From: Liolophura sinensis | Taxonomy: Eukaryota > Mollusca > Polyplacophora > Chitonida > Chitonidae | Length of the DNA: 64,000 nucleotides | NCBI RefSeq assembly: GCF_032854445.1 | Contig: NC_088301.1 | Span: 8,678,281 to 8,742,280 of the forward strand | Reading direction: 5' to 3' | Part shown: positions 1-10,689 of the stretch, piece after piece | Layout: each line of letters opens with the position of its first letter | Numbering within the stretch: the stretch's first letter is position 1 | Made by a program: the position numbers and the translations under genes | The notes under the pieces: generated by a model | Database searches by the model: none | Told to the model about the DNA's origin: nothing | Seen by the model: the letters and a program-made list of their open reading frames with translations, nothing else

Positions 1-420
1 CTGAAATTCTCATGTATAAAACCTGACGTGGGACATTGTTTTATATTTATTTAAACCCCACACCATTCGGTTTAGCAGTGCAGTCCCGGTTTTATGTTAA
101 AACATTAGGGAATTGTTGTTGTAAGAGTGGACCTTAGCAATTATCTTTGTAATCCTTCTTTCTCTTTCGAGGCTTTTCCGGCTAAAATGCCTGACCTCTT
201 TTTGACGTGCTTTCACTTTTCACTGGAAATCTCCGGATGCAAGGGGAAACACGATCAAAAGAAGCACGAGAGCGTGAAGCAAAGAAGTAACGCCATCTTT
301 GAAAGTTTTAAATTCGATGTGAAACATATTGTATGATAACGGAGGCTTCTGTGATTGTTAGCGAGGCACACATACTCATGAGCCATCTCATGCTGCCTTC
401 CTCTTCAGTATTAACACACT
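1..420. other. Unannotated stretch
   Basis: No repeat, coding signal or RNA gene is recognisable. Short open frames here lack good starts or splice signals and look like chance. Confidence 0.6.
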
Positions 421-548
421 GGGAAGGTCTGCCAGTAACCTGCGCTTGGTGTTGGTTTTTTCCAAGGGCTCAGTCGGGTTCCCCCACCATAATGCTGGCC
501 TTCGTGAAATATTGAGTACAGCGTAAAACATCAGCCTAATAAATAAAT
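421..548 (+). repeat. SINE-A fragment (3' part)
   Basis: This is the 3' part of the window's main SINE. It carries the recurring block around CCACCATAATGCTGGCC, then GTGAAATATTGAGTACAGCG and an AT-rich tail of AATAAATAAA. The tRNA-like head is missing and there is a small deletion in the usual TCGTATAAGTG motif, so it is an old 5'-truncated copy. Confidence 0.85.
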
Positions 549-883
549 CTTGTGTGATATCAAATTTTGTGTGATATCAGATATAAACTACTAGATATCC
601 TAGCAAAACTTAAGTAATATTTGGTAATATTATAAGGAGTTCAAGAGCGTTTTTTCCTAAATAGCTTGTCCACAAACTAAAGGTAAATGTCATGGTGAAA
701 TGGCATTGTCCATGTGTAAGCAAATGTCACCACACTCCAGCAATTAGCTTGAGTTCAGTCCTTTGCCGTGTCATGCAAAATGCGACAGGTCGTGTACTGG
801 TCATCCTTTTTGTTACTACTTGATCGGCTGATCAATCAGTCCTATACATTAACACCTATATACCCTACAGTATATATGTAGAT
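549..883. other. Unannotated stretch
   Basis: AT-rich DNA with no recognisable element. Confidence 0.55.
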
Positions 884-1036
884 ACGTGGGAAGACCTGCC
901 AGCAACCTACGAGTGGCCGTGGGCTTCCCCGGGCCCTTCCCGGTTTTCTCCCACCATAATGCTGGCTGCCGTCGTATAAGTGAAATATTCTTGAGTACGG
1001 CGTAAAACACCAATCAAATGAATAAATAAATATATG
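884..1036 (+). repeat. SINE-A fragment (3' half)
   Basis: The 3' half of SINE-A. It has the CCGTGGGCTTCCCC block, CCCACCATAATGCTGGCTGC, then TCGTATAAGTGAAATATTC, GAGTACGGCGTAAAACACC and a tail of AATAAATAAATA. The order and spacing match the other copies, and the tRNA-like head is absent. Confidence 0.9.
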
Positions 1037-1565
1037 TAGAAGTACATTTATGAAACCTGCTCCGACAGCGTCTTGGAAATTCTGGTCTGAAAATTGTCTG
1101 CTCTCAATCTGTAAAGATAAAAACCGTATCTCAGTATAACTATGATGTGATATGCAAACTTGTCTGTGATAATGTGTAGCTTACATTATGCTGCTATACC
1201 TCATGCTGAAATGAAAAGTGGAATAAGCAAAGTGGTTATATGCCGTATAGGAAGTCCCACTACATAGCCTTAAACCTGTACATACATTCTACAGGCAAGT
1301 ATCGCTGTCTAATTTAGATTTGTTTTAGTACATTGGCCCTACAATTAGGTATGTCTGATCAGGAATGGCGTGATGATGAAAGTGATCAACTAAATGGCAA
1401 ACCCCAGTACTATTTTGGTCTTATTGTGCAAACTAATACATAAACTGTATAACTTTGTGTAACAGAGATTGATCTGTGTTAAACTGTACTGTTTTCTTGA
1501 TGTGGTTTTGCCTTCTGCCGGTATTTGCTATAGATAGCTTTATAGACACTGCAGTTGAAGTATTA
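1037..1565. other. Unannotated stretch
   Basis: No recognisable coding or repeat content. Confidence 0.55.
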
Positions 1566-1778
1566 CAGCGCGCCAGCGCGGCGCCATGAACCAGGAGCCT
1601 CCCATCAATGCGGTCGCTGTGAGTTCAAGTCCAGTTCATGCGGGTTTCCTCTCTGGCCGTACGTGGGGAGGTCTAGAGCCCGAGTTTCCTCCCACTAGAA
1701 TGCTGGGCGCCGTCGTATAAGTGAAATATTCTTGAGTTCGGCCTAGATCACCTATCAAATAAATAAATAAATAAATTT
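1566..1778 (+). repeat. SINE-A copy, partly deleted
   Basis: This copy retains the lower part of the tRNA-like head, including a box-B-like GTGAGTTCAAGTCC, followed by the body and an AATAAATAAATAAATA tail. The first head bases (box A) are degraded and the central CCATCCGCAGG region is deleted. The 3' end has drifted (GTTCGGCCTAGATCACC for the usual GTACGGCGTAAAACACC). Confidence 0.88.
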
Positions 1779-1907
1779 TATTTCCCAAGTAAAACAATGC
1801 TAAATATGTAGTATAGACATGTGCATTGAAAAAAACGAACTCCGTGAAAAAAAAAATAGAAAAGATTCTATTGTGTCGTATACCATGTATGAGCGGTTTT
1901 TGAGTGT

Positions 1908-1962
1908 GAGTGAGTGAGTGTTTGGGGTTTAACGTCGTACTTAACAATTTTTCAGTCATTAT
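1908..1962 (-). repeat. SINE-B 3' tail fragment
   Basis: Reads GTGAGTGAGTGAGTG, then TTTAACGTCGTACTTAAC and AATTTTTCAGTCAT, the same order as the near-complete copy at 62262. It stops before the SINE-B body. The element lies on the minus strand because the tRNA-like head of the complete copy is on that strand. Confidence 0.85.
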
Positions 1963-2603
1963 GCTGCGCCTAGGCAGGTGAATTACCTCTTTATAGGTTT
2001 ATGCATCACTTCGGTCGTTGCTGTTCCAGTAACCTGATCTAAACATATACAGTACGTCAGCCATGCAATATTGGGAATCCAGGTAAAGGGGACAGGTTAT
2101 AGTAGCTAAAAAAGAAGTCATGCAGATTTTATATAAACACAGTAATTGAGTACCACGTGGTGTACAAATCTGACCCATTTTCATGGAATTATGCTCAGGT
2201 ATTTTAACAAACGCCCATTCACATGGGCCCACATACAGAGCTCAGGACAGCAACAAACAGCAGTGAGCAGTGTGACCTAGCTTGAGCTCAAGGGTTAATG
2301 TCCGCTGAGTCGACAGCCTGCCTGGAAAACTCTAGCATAAATGTAACTTTCCCAGACACTACTATCTTTATTGACTGCGATCAAGGGGCGATCTAGGCCA
2401 GCAGTAAAAACGCGTTAAAGTAGCAAACGAAAACTCCTCGAACATGCAGAAAAATCTAGAACAGAGATCGATGGACACACGATCATGAACCTTTGAATAT
2501 GATGAAGTAAAACTTCAAAAAGTTTAGAAAATGTAGACTACATTTAAAATACAGCTGCGTAGGCGTATATAGTTTGCACCCTGCGCAATTCTTTTACTAA
2601 TAG
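1963..2603. other. Unannotated stretch
   Basis: No element recognised. A 77-residue minus-strand frame at 1999-2232 shows no domain or splice context. Confidence 0.5.
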
Positions 2604-2763
2604 GCGTCATTAGTTGATTTACATATTTGATTGGTGTTTTAGGCCGTACTCGCTTATACCACGTCGGCCAGTATTATGGCGTCATTAGTTTATTTATATA
2701 TATATCTGATGGGTGTATTAGGCCGTACTCGCTTATACCACGTCGGCCAGCATTATGGCGTCA
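2604..2763 (-). repeat. Tandemly duplicated SINE-A tail segment
   Basis: Two direct units, 2604-2678 and 2679-2757, each run from GCGTCATTAGTT through an AT-rich tail to GGCCGTACTCGCTTATACCA and CGTCGGCCAG. Each unit includes the same non-SINE lead-in, so the pair arose by duplication of one SINE fragment with its flank, not by two insertions. A few bases of a third unit start at 2758. Confidence 0.85.
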
Positions 2764-3256
2764 CCAGGGAGAAGTGTAAATGATACTTGCTGTTGCAGAG
2801 TTAAATGCATTACATCTGTTGTTCTGTAATGATGTTTGTTGGATAACCACCTTCTAAATACCATAATTAATTATTTCTTTATACAAATAAAATCTTTGGA
2901 AACTACTGACTAGTTCTACTTTCAAATATAACTGTCTTCCTCGAAGATTATGATGATCATTTTATTAACGAAACTGGTTTTTGGGAATTTGACTTTGGAT
3001 ATTCATTGACCGGTTGACGAACTGTGATATGGATACTTACCTTATTTTTATACCTACGCATCGATATTGCGCAACACGTATTCTTCTAATGTATAGGCTG
3101 ATGTATTTACAATAAACATGTATATCGATATATATTATAAAACTTGCGCTTCATAGATATTCATCATTCTACATGTACGTATATGCCTCATGCCTTTGCC
3201 AACAGAGTCTACTTTCTTCAAAAAAGAGATCTCCGATAGTGCAAGGATTGTCTAGA
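2764..3256. other. Unannotated stretch
   Basis: AT-rich sequence with nothing recognisable. Confidence 0.55.
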
Positions 3257-3277
3257 CCCCTCCCCTAGCCCCTCCCC
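3257..3277 (-). other. G-quadruplex motif (C-rich on plus strand)
   Basis: Four C4 runs separated by loops of 1, 3 and 1 bases give a canonical G-quadruplex pattern on the minus strand, about 20 bp outside the Harbinger-like element's left end. Confidence 0.6.
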
Positions 3278-3293
3278 TGACATATACTGTACA

Positions 3294-3820
3294 GCCCCGT
3301 CCAGACTATGGAAGTTGAGTCAACACGTTGAGCCGTGTTGAGTAGTCTGGATGGGTTCCTCAACTTCGTTCAGCAACACTCAGCATTATCCAACATTGTT
3401 GAATCGGAAATATGCATGTGTATTGTTGCCAACAAGTTGAGTCAAGTTGAGTGAAAGTAGCCAATCAGTAGGCGTGTAGAAATAAGGTGACTGTCTTAAG
3501 GCGCGTCATCTGGGCAAAATGGCGGATCCAAAGGCGAGAGGGAGAAAATATGAAAAATACCCTTGCCTGTACAACAATCTCTCTAGAGATTACAAAGACA
3601 GGGACAAAAGAAAATCATTGTGTCTCATGCACTGGAGAGAAAGATGGAAGTTTCCCTCCAATTTATCGAGAGTTTGGTAAAAACCCACAGCCCAACACAC
3701 TACAATAGTGTTGACCTATCTGTAGTAGTGATTTGTAGTGTGGACAAAACATTCAACAGCATTCAACTTGTGGTTGCGTCAATAAAAGTTGAACGATATT
3801 GGATAGTCTGGACGCGACTA
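3294..3820 (+). mobile_element. PIF/Harbinger-like non-autonomous DNA transposon
   Basis: The ends are inverted copies of CGTCCAGACTAT (3298-3309 and, inverted, 3803-3814). Both subterminal regions are rich in GTTGAGT/CAACATT-type short repeats. The interior holds a start codon and a truncated MADF-like reading frame. MADF or Myb-like proteins are the accessory protein of PIF/Harbinger transposons, which is the basis of the superfamily call. At about 525 bp it has no room for a DDE transposase, so it would need a partner element. No clear 3-bp target duplication could be confirmed. Confidence 0.65.
3519..3680 (+). pseudogene. Truncated MADF-domain protein of a Harbinger-like element
   Basis: An ATG frame of 53 residues opens in good context (AAAATGG). 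Residues 11-32 contain YEKYPCLYNN followed by DYKDRDK, matching the start of the MADF (Myb/SANT-like, DNA-binding) domain, where a YPCLYD motif is followed by a DYK(N/D)R(D/E)K stretch and then a conserved tryptophan. The frame departs from the family after about residue 32, where the tryptophan-containing helix should follow, and stops at 3678. An intact MADF domain is about 85-90 residues, so roughly a third is left. In PIF/Harbinger elements this protein assists the transposase in nuclear import and DNA binding. Here it is almost certainly non-functional. A host MADF exon with a donor inside the frame is an alternative, but the flanking inverted repeats argue against it. Confidence 0.6.
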
Positions 3821-4527
3821 AATTTTGTGCGCAAGCTGCCAGGGGACCCACCCGAGCTGTGTATGTGAACCAGAAGCTTCCAGTGTTTTAAAGAACCGTC
3901 CTGTCCGTAACCATTGTGAGATATGAGGCGTTTTCCTAACCATATCTGGAGAACAATTAATTCCCAGAGCTCGATTATTAAATATTTTAAAGTTATTTTA
4001 AGGAGGTTAAAGAGAAGGAATGTCTACAGCGCTGCTAATACAATATCTTGTTTCTTTCTTTCTTTATTAGCATGCTTGGGTGTAAGTTCGGTTTTCTATA
4101 TTCATGATACTGTTTCCTTAATTGTAAGGCTTATCGATCCCACTACCAACATAATTATAGTGTTGCCTTTTGGTATGCCATGGCAAAGCCATCAGTCATG
4201 ACGGCTCACTCAGTTAAAGCAGAATCACATAGATCTGTTGACCTCCACCGTGATGCTGGACTTATGTCGTTATGTAATCCGGAAAGTATGCTGGCGGTGT
4301 TACTCGGCTGAGCTGTTCTTCACTGATACCTTAACGCTGAACTTATAGCGTCCAGTTTTAGCGCGACCCACTTAGCCCCGAAAAGGGCGCGGCAGAAAGA
4401 AAAAAAAAACGTGTGGAAGGCGCGGAGAACGCAAATCTGTCCCTTCGTGTCCTCTGTGGAGGCACGAAGGTCGCAGTGTAGATGGCCGCCGCCTTACTTA
4501 AGCCCTTATGTAAGCAATCGAGGAAGT
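3821..4527. other. Unannotated stretch
   Basis: No recognisable gene. A short poly-A run lies near 4400. The sequence just before it is slightly GC-richer but shows no coding signal. Confidence 0.5.
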
Positions 4528-4530
4528 ATT

Positions 4531-4671
4531 AACTCAAACAATTAATCTGTTTTGAATTTTAACAGAAAGTCTGTTGTCTGAGTATTATGTTTAAATAACA
4601 GAACAGATTTTAGCATCAAGCAGACAACAGATTTTCTGTTGAATTTAGCAGATCAATTTCTTCAGTGTACT
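4531..4671. mobile_element. Palindromic MITE-like element, copy 1
   Basis: About 140 bp, largely self-complementary. The left arm contains TTAACAGAAAGTCTGTTGTC and the right arm is its inverse (CAGACAACAGATTTTCTGTT). The hexamer AGTATT flanks it on both sides (4525-4530, 4672-4677) and may be a target duplication. Related sequences lie at 37277 and 39451. The superfamily is not assignable by eye. Confidence 0.6.
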
Positions 4672-4887
4672 AGTATTGCATGTTATAATTTCCACGCCCT
4701 GGACATTAGGTATACCTTCCTTATGCTGAATGTGTAGCCTGATGTAAGAGAGGAAAGATATAAGTCATGACCTGACTCAGGACTCACAAGTCATGACCTG
4801 ACTCCTAACAGGTGAACATAGAGATTTTGGCGACCACACACCATTTCATTTTGCGGCAGATATCCCATCCTTGATAGAATATGGTGT

Positions 4888-4911
4888 GGGTGGGGGGGGG
4901 GGGGGGGGGGC
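4888..4911 (+). repeat. Poly-G run
   Basis: A nearly uninterrupted G tract of more than 20 bases directly before a SINE-A head. Its exact length may be unreliable in the assembly. Confidence 0.8.
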
Positions 4912-4916
4912 GTGGG

Positions 4917-5142
4917 GTGGCTCCGTAGCTCAGTTGCTTAGCGCGCTAGCGCAACGTAATGACCCAGGAGCCTGTCACCAATGCGGTCGCTGTGAGTCCA
5001 AGTCCACCTCATGCTGGTCTCCGGCCATACGTGCGAAGATCAGGCTGCACCCTGCGGATGGTCGTGGGTTTCCCCCAGGCTCTGCCCGGTTTCCTCCCAC
5101 CATAATTCTGGCCGCCGTCGTATAAGTGAAATATTCTTGAGA
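4917..5142 (+). repeat. SINE-A, near full length
   Basis: It has a tRNA-like head with box A (TAGCTCAGTTG, near 4927) and box B (GTGAGTCCAAGTCC, near 4992). The shared body follows (GTGGGTTTCCCCC, TGCCCGGTTTCCTCCCACC, GCCGCCGTCGTATAAGTG), ending at ATATTCTTGAG. The usual AT tail is replaced by the inverted copy that starts at 5143. Confidence 0.92.
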
Positions 5143-5334
5143 TGGCGGTCAGCACTATGGTGAGAGGAAAGCGGGCAGAGCCCGGGGGAAACCCACGGAA
5201 ATCGGCAGGTTGCTAGCAGACGTTGCTTCCCATGCACGGCCGAAGAAGCAGCCAGCGTTAGGTGGACTTGAACTCAAAGCGACTGCATTGGTGAGAGGCT
5301 CCTGAGTCATTGCTACCTCGGCCACGGAAGCCCT
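5143..5334 (-). repeat. SINE-A, inverted partner
   Basis: Runs from TGGCGGTCAGCACTATGGTG through GGGCAGAGCCCGGGGGAAAC to the tRNA-like head ending in GGCCACGGAAGCCC. It is the reverse complement of 4917-5118 with many substitutions, forming an imperfect inverted repeat with arms of about 190 bp and a spacer of about 25-30 bp. Confidence 0.9.
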
Positions 5335-5768
5335 CTGCTACGTAATAAAGAAGCACATTTATAACTACGTGCACTCACTTACAGCTGAAAACCCGTTTTG
5401 GTAATGAAATTGCTGGTGGAAGAAAAGTCAAACGTACAAAGTTTAGCAGACGACCATGGAAATTATGTTTGGCATTACGTTTTGTATTTTAACTTTTTTT
5501 TTCTTTTTGCAAATTCCAAAGAAAGCTTATGACATACACATGTAGGATTCTATATCAGATTCATTAGACAATAATGTTAAAGGGGAACACCAGAATAAAA
5601 GTGATTTGAAATTTCGACTGAAGTCAAAGATCAGCGTAAGTTGCTCTCAGTAGTTGTGACCAGCTCTATGTTAAGTAAAGAAAGTCTAATTGTGCGTTTT
5701 ACACCTGAACACTAATACTGCTTTTCAGTTATGCTTTTCAATCTTGCTATCTGGGTTGCCTGTAAGCC
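5335..5768. other. Unannotated stretch
   Basis: No recognised element. The segment from about 5578 (AAAGGGGAACACCAG onwards) reads like an old dispersed repeat but has no second copy in this window. Confidence 0.45.
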
Positions 5769-5932
5769 ACCTCGCGCGAGCTATTATACTGATACTGGTC
5801 AACGAGCCGTTGCACCATACCCTTAATGCCGAACGCTAGGGGAGGAAGTTACTACTTCCTCTTTAAGCCTTAGGTGTCACCCGACGCTGGATTGACCCTG
5901 CATCTACCGCTCAGCTATCGGGGCCAGCTGCT
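5769..5932 (-). repeat. SINE-B fragment (body and part of head)
   Basis: Matches the 62400-62597 part of the complete SINE-B copy: TGGTCAACGAGCCGTTGCAC, CTTAATGCCGAACGC, GAGGAAGTTACTACTTCCTC and the tRNA-like GACCCTGCATCTACCGCTC. It contains a short internal hairpin (GGAAGT/ACTTCC). The 3' tail is missing. Confidence 0.85.
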
Positions 5933-6904
5933 GCTTTGGGAGGAAGTACATCTACTTAACTGAATACATGTAGCTGTGTGCCAGACCGATGCTGTGTAAT
6001 TGTAAATCCTTATTTTCTGGGCAACATGATAAATAAACAAGTAATAAATAAATAAATAACATTAACATGTAACTCAAGGTCTGCAAAGTCAATGTTTTGA
6101 CCATCGGCATGTACGATCAATATACGAAACGAGTAATATGACGTTTAGATTATACATTGCTTTCTGTTATAACTACAGTATTCATTGAATATCTACTGTT
6201 TAATTTCCATTTCACGACTTTACTGTTTCAGCCGTTATAAATAGGCCTATAGGGTAAATTCATGTGTTATAGGCCCTCAGGTAAATGACTGCAATATGTT
6301 ATGGCCACTTAACACACTTTCCAGTCACCGTCATCAACGTCCGAGGTCCATCAGCCACGCATTACCACTAAGTATTGGCCACTCTCTCACACCCACGGCA
6401 TCAAGCTTGAGGGCTATTATGCAGTGTCCGGTGAAAATGTTATTGAAATATCAACCGACCATTATCACGACCGATCCACCCACACCTTCTGTAACTAGCT
6501 TATGCTATAGTCCCTTAGCCCCACCGTTCCCCAACCCGATTCCGTGACACCCACTGTCGTCTGAAGGGAAGCCGCGTTTGATTGGTCTTGTACTGCTACT
6601 CCTGATTTTGAGACAAATTACTTAATCCCTTTAATACGATCCGTAACATAGACTTGCAAATATACGTAGCGCATTGATTAAGCACTCCTTGTGTTAACGG
6701 TTTATCCTGACAATGGTCTAAAGGCTGAATGAATCTTGCCCAGATCCACAGCTGCTTCAGCGTTGCAGGCTCTGTGTTGAAAATATTGTCTGCGGATTTA
6801 GTTACCATGGCAACTCGTCTGCCTTGCGAGGGTGGTGAAGGTGCACTAAGACTTTCTCCCTGGGGACAGGCATATCGAGCTGAGAATCATTTATGCGGTG
6901 GTGG

Positions 6905-6906
<2 letters not shown>
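5933..6906. other. Unannotated stretch
   Basis: Nothing recognisable apart from an AAATAAATAAATAA tract near 6040-6060, which may be the remnant tail of a retroposon. Confidence 0.5.
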
Positions 6907-6948
<42 letters not shown>

Positions 6949-6949
6949 A
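6907..6949 (+). repeat. (GA)n microsatellite
   Basis: About 20 uninterrupted GA units. Confidence 0.95.
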
Positions 6950-7928
6950 TGAGTGAGCAACGCAACGGCGTTGACTCAGAAACTCAGGTATCCAATCAAA
7001 GTCGAGGTCAAAGGGTCCGAGGAAATCCAATCTTCAACGGCCTGATTTTGTAACCAGCTGATAGATTTACACCGAATGACCCCCAAATCAATGACGATGC
7101 TACATGGGTATAGAAGGCCGGTTTGCACCCTTCACCTCAGATATCTGTGGTCAGATTAAAATACCATTTGTAGTTCTGAGGTTTACATACAATATTACAT
7201 ACGTTAATACATTATTCCCTCATTGCGCTAACAATAGTTGTGTCGTGTCGGTAGCGTTATGGCAACGCTTCCTCAGGGAAATTGTATGCCTTGTATTTAT
7301 GTATTTTGTTTGATTATTGTATAACATGATACCCAAGAGTTTTCAACTTATACTCAAACGGTCGGTTTTTCTTGGTGGAATAAATCAGAGTGGTCGTGGT
7401 AAATCACACTCCCCTTGCAAATTACTGCCGAACTTCGCCACCTGTAGCATACGGGTAGCCTTAACTTAACTGGTGGAAGACGTCAGACTGCACACGTTGC
7501 CCCACAATATAGACCGTTTGTTGTCACCAAAGCCTCACAAACCATGGCAGTGAAATCTACAAATTCTCTGCCCATGGCTGGGCTGGGTTCAATAAATGCA
7601 TTCGTTTAATATGTTAATCAGTCACGCAACATTTCAACCCTGTGGTAAGAGAATTGATGTCCTGAAAGTCCTATTCCTTTGTTGTTTAAGGGACAGATCA
7701 TCCATCATCCAGAATGGTCCTTGCGGTTCGGATTATAGGCCTACAGCTATAATCTGAAAATGGGTTGCTCACGCACTCTGAAAACTATGTCCTAAATTCA
7801 AACATGACATTATGCTTTTCTGGGTGAAGCTAGAGTAGATTGTGTTACTACCAATCACACTTATGTTATGGACAACACAGAAAAAGTAGTCTGTCGGAAT
7901 AACGGAACAAATCTCCATACTTAATATT
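6950..7928. other. Unannotated stretch
   Basis: No convincing coding or repeat signal. Confidence 0.5.
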
Positions 7929-8147
7929 CATTTATTTATTTAAATGATGTTTTACGCCGTACTCGAGACTATTTCACTTAGTTGGAGGCCAGCATTATGA
8001 TGGGAAGAAACCGGACAGTGCCCGGCAGAAACCTACGACAGGCGCCAGTTGCTGACAGACCTTCCCACGTACGGCCAAAGAACTCACAACGCCCTTAGCT
8101 CATTGTGCCGCGCTGGCACGCTAACCACTTCGGCCACATAGGTCCCA
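7929..8147 (-). repeat. SINE-A, near full length
   Basis: Tail-first on the plus strand: TTTATTTATTTAAATGATG, TTTTACGCCGTACTCGAG, GGCCAGCATTATGATGGG, ACAGACCTTCCCACGTACGG, then a degraded tRNA-like head ending GGCCACATAGGTCC. The head has lost part of the box-B region. Confidence 0.9.
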
Positions 8148-8261
8148 ATCATAAATACTATATTTATCAATATTTACTTGACTGGGGCTTTACGCCACCA
8201 TCATACATAATATAATAGTACAATACGATAGTATGTAGTTATAGCACAATCTCATTTCTTC

Positions 8262-8314
8262 CAACACTCGAAATACGACGTTAAACCCCAAGCGCTCACT
8301 CACTCACTCACTCA
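8262..8314 (+). repeat. SINE-B 3' tail fragment
   Basis: Contains ACGACGTTAAACCCCAAGCG followed by CTCACTCACTCACTCACTCA, the diagnostic 3' terminus of SINE-B. Its 5' body is absent. A degraded SINE-A-like tail (near 8165-8195) precedes it. Confidence 0.8.
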
Positions 8315-8959
8315 ATCCAACACTCAGAAAACATGGTATTCCGCCAAATTAACAGATAAGTTTTTAGTGTGAATCTGGTTCACCCGAGATTACGTCCCTG
8401 GGTCAAGCGAGGGAGTGTTCAAGGAAAAATGAAGGATTCACACTCGTAAGGGTTCAGGTGTTGTGAAGGAGTGGGAGTCAGTGCTGCAACCCAGCTGCCC
8501 TGATGGTAGGCCTATCCACGACCAGCCTTTCTTGCACTCCCTGTGCGTGCAGTAAGGTTTCCCCGACAGGCCGGCCCGCACGCATGGCATGATTTACTAC
8601 GGTTATTATCAGCCACTCCAGTTCGTGATCTTCCCAGCAGGGTTTCTCCATAAATGTGCTTCATGCGATTTTATCAGGTGAATTCGTCCGTTTACAGTCC
8701 TATACGACAGCACAGTCTTCTGTGTGTTTCAAGGGTATTAGTAAACATCTATGTACATATGTTTGTTTGGTGTACGTGCATGCATGTATATATTTTATGT
8801 AATGGGTGTTTTACATCATACTCAAACACACATCAATTATCGGGTGGTGTTCACGCCTGTGGGCGGCCGGAGACGATCAGGCAGAGTGCGACTGGGACTG
8901 GCCGTGGGTGTTGTTGGGAGTGTGTTGGTGAGAATATACGTGCAGCATCGTGCCTTCCA
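8315..8959. other. Unannotated stretch
   Basis: No firm feature. A TAATGGGTGTTTTACATCAT stretch near 8800 resembles a decayed SINE-A tail but is too diverged to annotate. Confidence 0.45.
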
Positions 8960-9062
8960 TGTAAGCCTGGCATACCTCCTAACTAAAGTAGAATCTCAGA
9001 CAAATCTGCAGGAGACAGATTCGAACCCGCGACATCGGTGGTCAAACTCTAATAGGTTACCG
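8960..9062 (-). repeat. tRNA-like SINE head remnant
   Basis: On the minus strand it reads CCGATGTCGCGGGTTCGAAT, a box-B promoter motif with a plausible anticodon-stem region before it and a degraded box A. It has no paired acceptor stem, so it is a retroposon head, not a tRNA gene. The family appears different from SINE-A and SINE-B. Confidence 0.5.
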
Positions 9063-10305
9063 ACAGAAGTTATTTAAATGTTTATCAAGTGTGATGACAA
9101 TACACCATTTTGAGTATTTCTGGACCTCTGATCTTTAATAATATGCAGATAACAGTTAATTCTGATGCTAAGAGGCGTATACGTTGCTATCATTTTAAGC
9201 ATTTACATCAACAGTTACAATAAAATCCAGTATATAACTGAGGTAAATGGACCGGTTACGTGAGACCAATTGCCAACTGTGACAATGTCTCCACCTCTCT
9301 TGTTTTACTCTTCTACCATGCCCTACAGCCTGTTATGTTATACCGCTCTGTCATGCGGCTGCGGTATGATAGAACATGCGCATTTCCCCTAGCTATTAAC
9401 ATTTAGCATAAATACCATATTTCTTCAAACTTTTTAACCGCCTCTGTAACCAATATTTTGAAACATTCTGAATGAGCTGTGGAGTGCAGAGAGATAAATT
9501 GCACAGCTTTATGAAGCTTACGTCTTTAATTACACAAACAAATCATTTTTAGCATCATTTTCATACTAATAATATGTGCATACATTTCACTGAATTAGGG
9601 TTTTAGTGGTTGAAAACGTTGGATGTTTACAGTATATCGTCTGTACATGTTACCACGAAACACCGTATTCCACAATGGTTATAACAGAACCATTTATTTA
9701 ACTAACTCCGTGCAACCATTCATTAGTTGCACATTTTACCCCTGTGTCCATTCCACCTCATCAGGACCCGTTTAACAAAGCTGTCGCCACACGACGCCAA
9801 GTGCATTTACCATCGGTACGCTATCCTTTCACTATATGTACGCGAGGCGAAATTTACGACTGTTTCGTAAAACAGGTCTGAAACGTCTGCTCGTCACAAA
9901 TTTAAAATGTGATTTTGTGGTAACCTATATAAACATGCAGGTCATATCGCACATTCATATAACAGAGCATCAGTTTTTAAATTTTTGTTTATTTGTTCAT
10001 TTTTTGTGAAATCGAAAATACATGTGAACGTGTTGCTATATAGGCCTACCACTTGGATTTCTAAATTGCGCATATCATTATAAAGGTGGTAGGTGATACA
10101 TGCACATGTACGTGTTACTTAAGGTGACAGCTGTCTGATATATGTGACATTTCAATGTGGAACGTGGGCTAAGACCAATTAAGTTAGACCTCGGAGAGTG
10201 GAAGGCGTTAGTCGTGACGCGATACAGGCCAATAACAAGTGTGCTCGGATCACGCTGACTGCCTCGTGTTTACTGTGGCTTCTTGCCCGCACTAAATACA
10301 ATTGG
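9063..10305. other. Unannotated stretch
   Basis: AT-rich DNA with no recognisable element or reading frame of note. Confidence 0.5.
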
Positions 10306-10362
10306 GGAGCGGTTAGAGCGCCTGCCTTCTGAGTTGTCGAACCGGGTTCAAATTCGACATTG
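10306..10362 (+). repeat. tRNA-like SINE head remnant
   Basis: GCGGTTAGAGCGCCTGCCTT followed by ACCGGGTTCAAATTCGACA resembles box A through box B of a tRNA. No 5' acceptor-stem strand pairs with the 3' side, so it is likely a retroposon remnant. Confidence 0.5.
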
Positions 10363-10689
10363 ATTAATCAAGAATATGATTTTAAAGCCCTGAATCTTGG
10401 TACTGGTTAATGCTTAGATCAACAGGTAGACCAAATGATGGGGACAAATTCACTGAGCCAGTTTAGACTTCGATATATTCGACAAAGTTTGAACATTGAC
10501 ATTCAAATGTTTACTGTATGTATACATTGGATGCTTGTGAAAAAAGCCCGAGGCCTTGACTTGTAAACTACACGAACGTGTACATGTACATGTACGTGTA
10601 CTATAATGAAGTAATATCTGTATTCACTAATCGCTTAAAATATAAATATGTATAATCAGTCACTGATCAGCTTCTTGTCACGCATTATA

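Noticed and set aside
4917-5010. Possible genuine tRNA gene
   Set aside because: Boxes A and B are present but the arms do not close into a cloverleaf and the sequence continues into the SINE-A body. The same applies to the heads at 17647-17910, 32432-32703 and 62262-62600.
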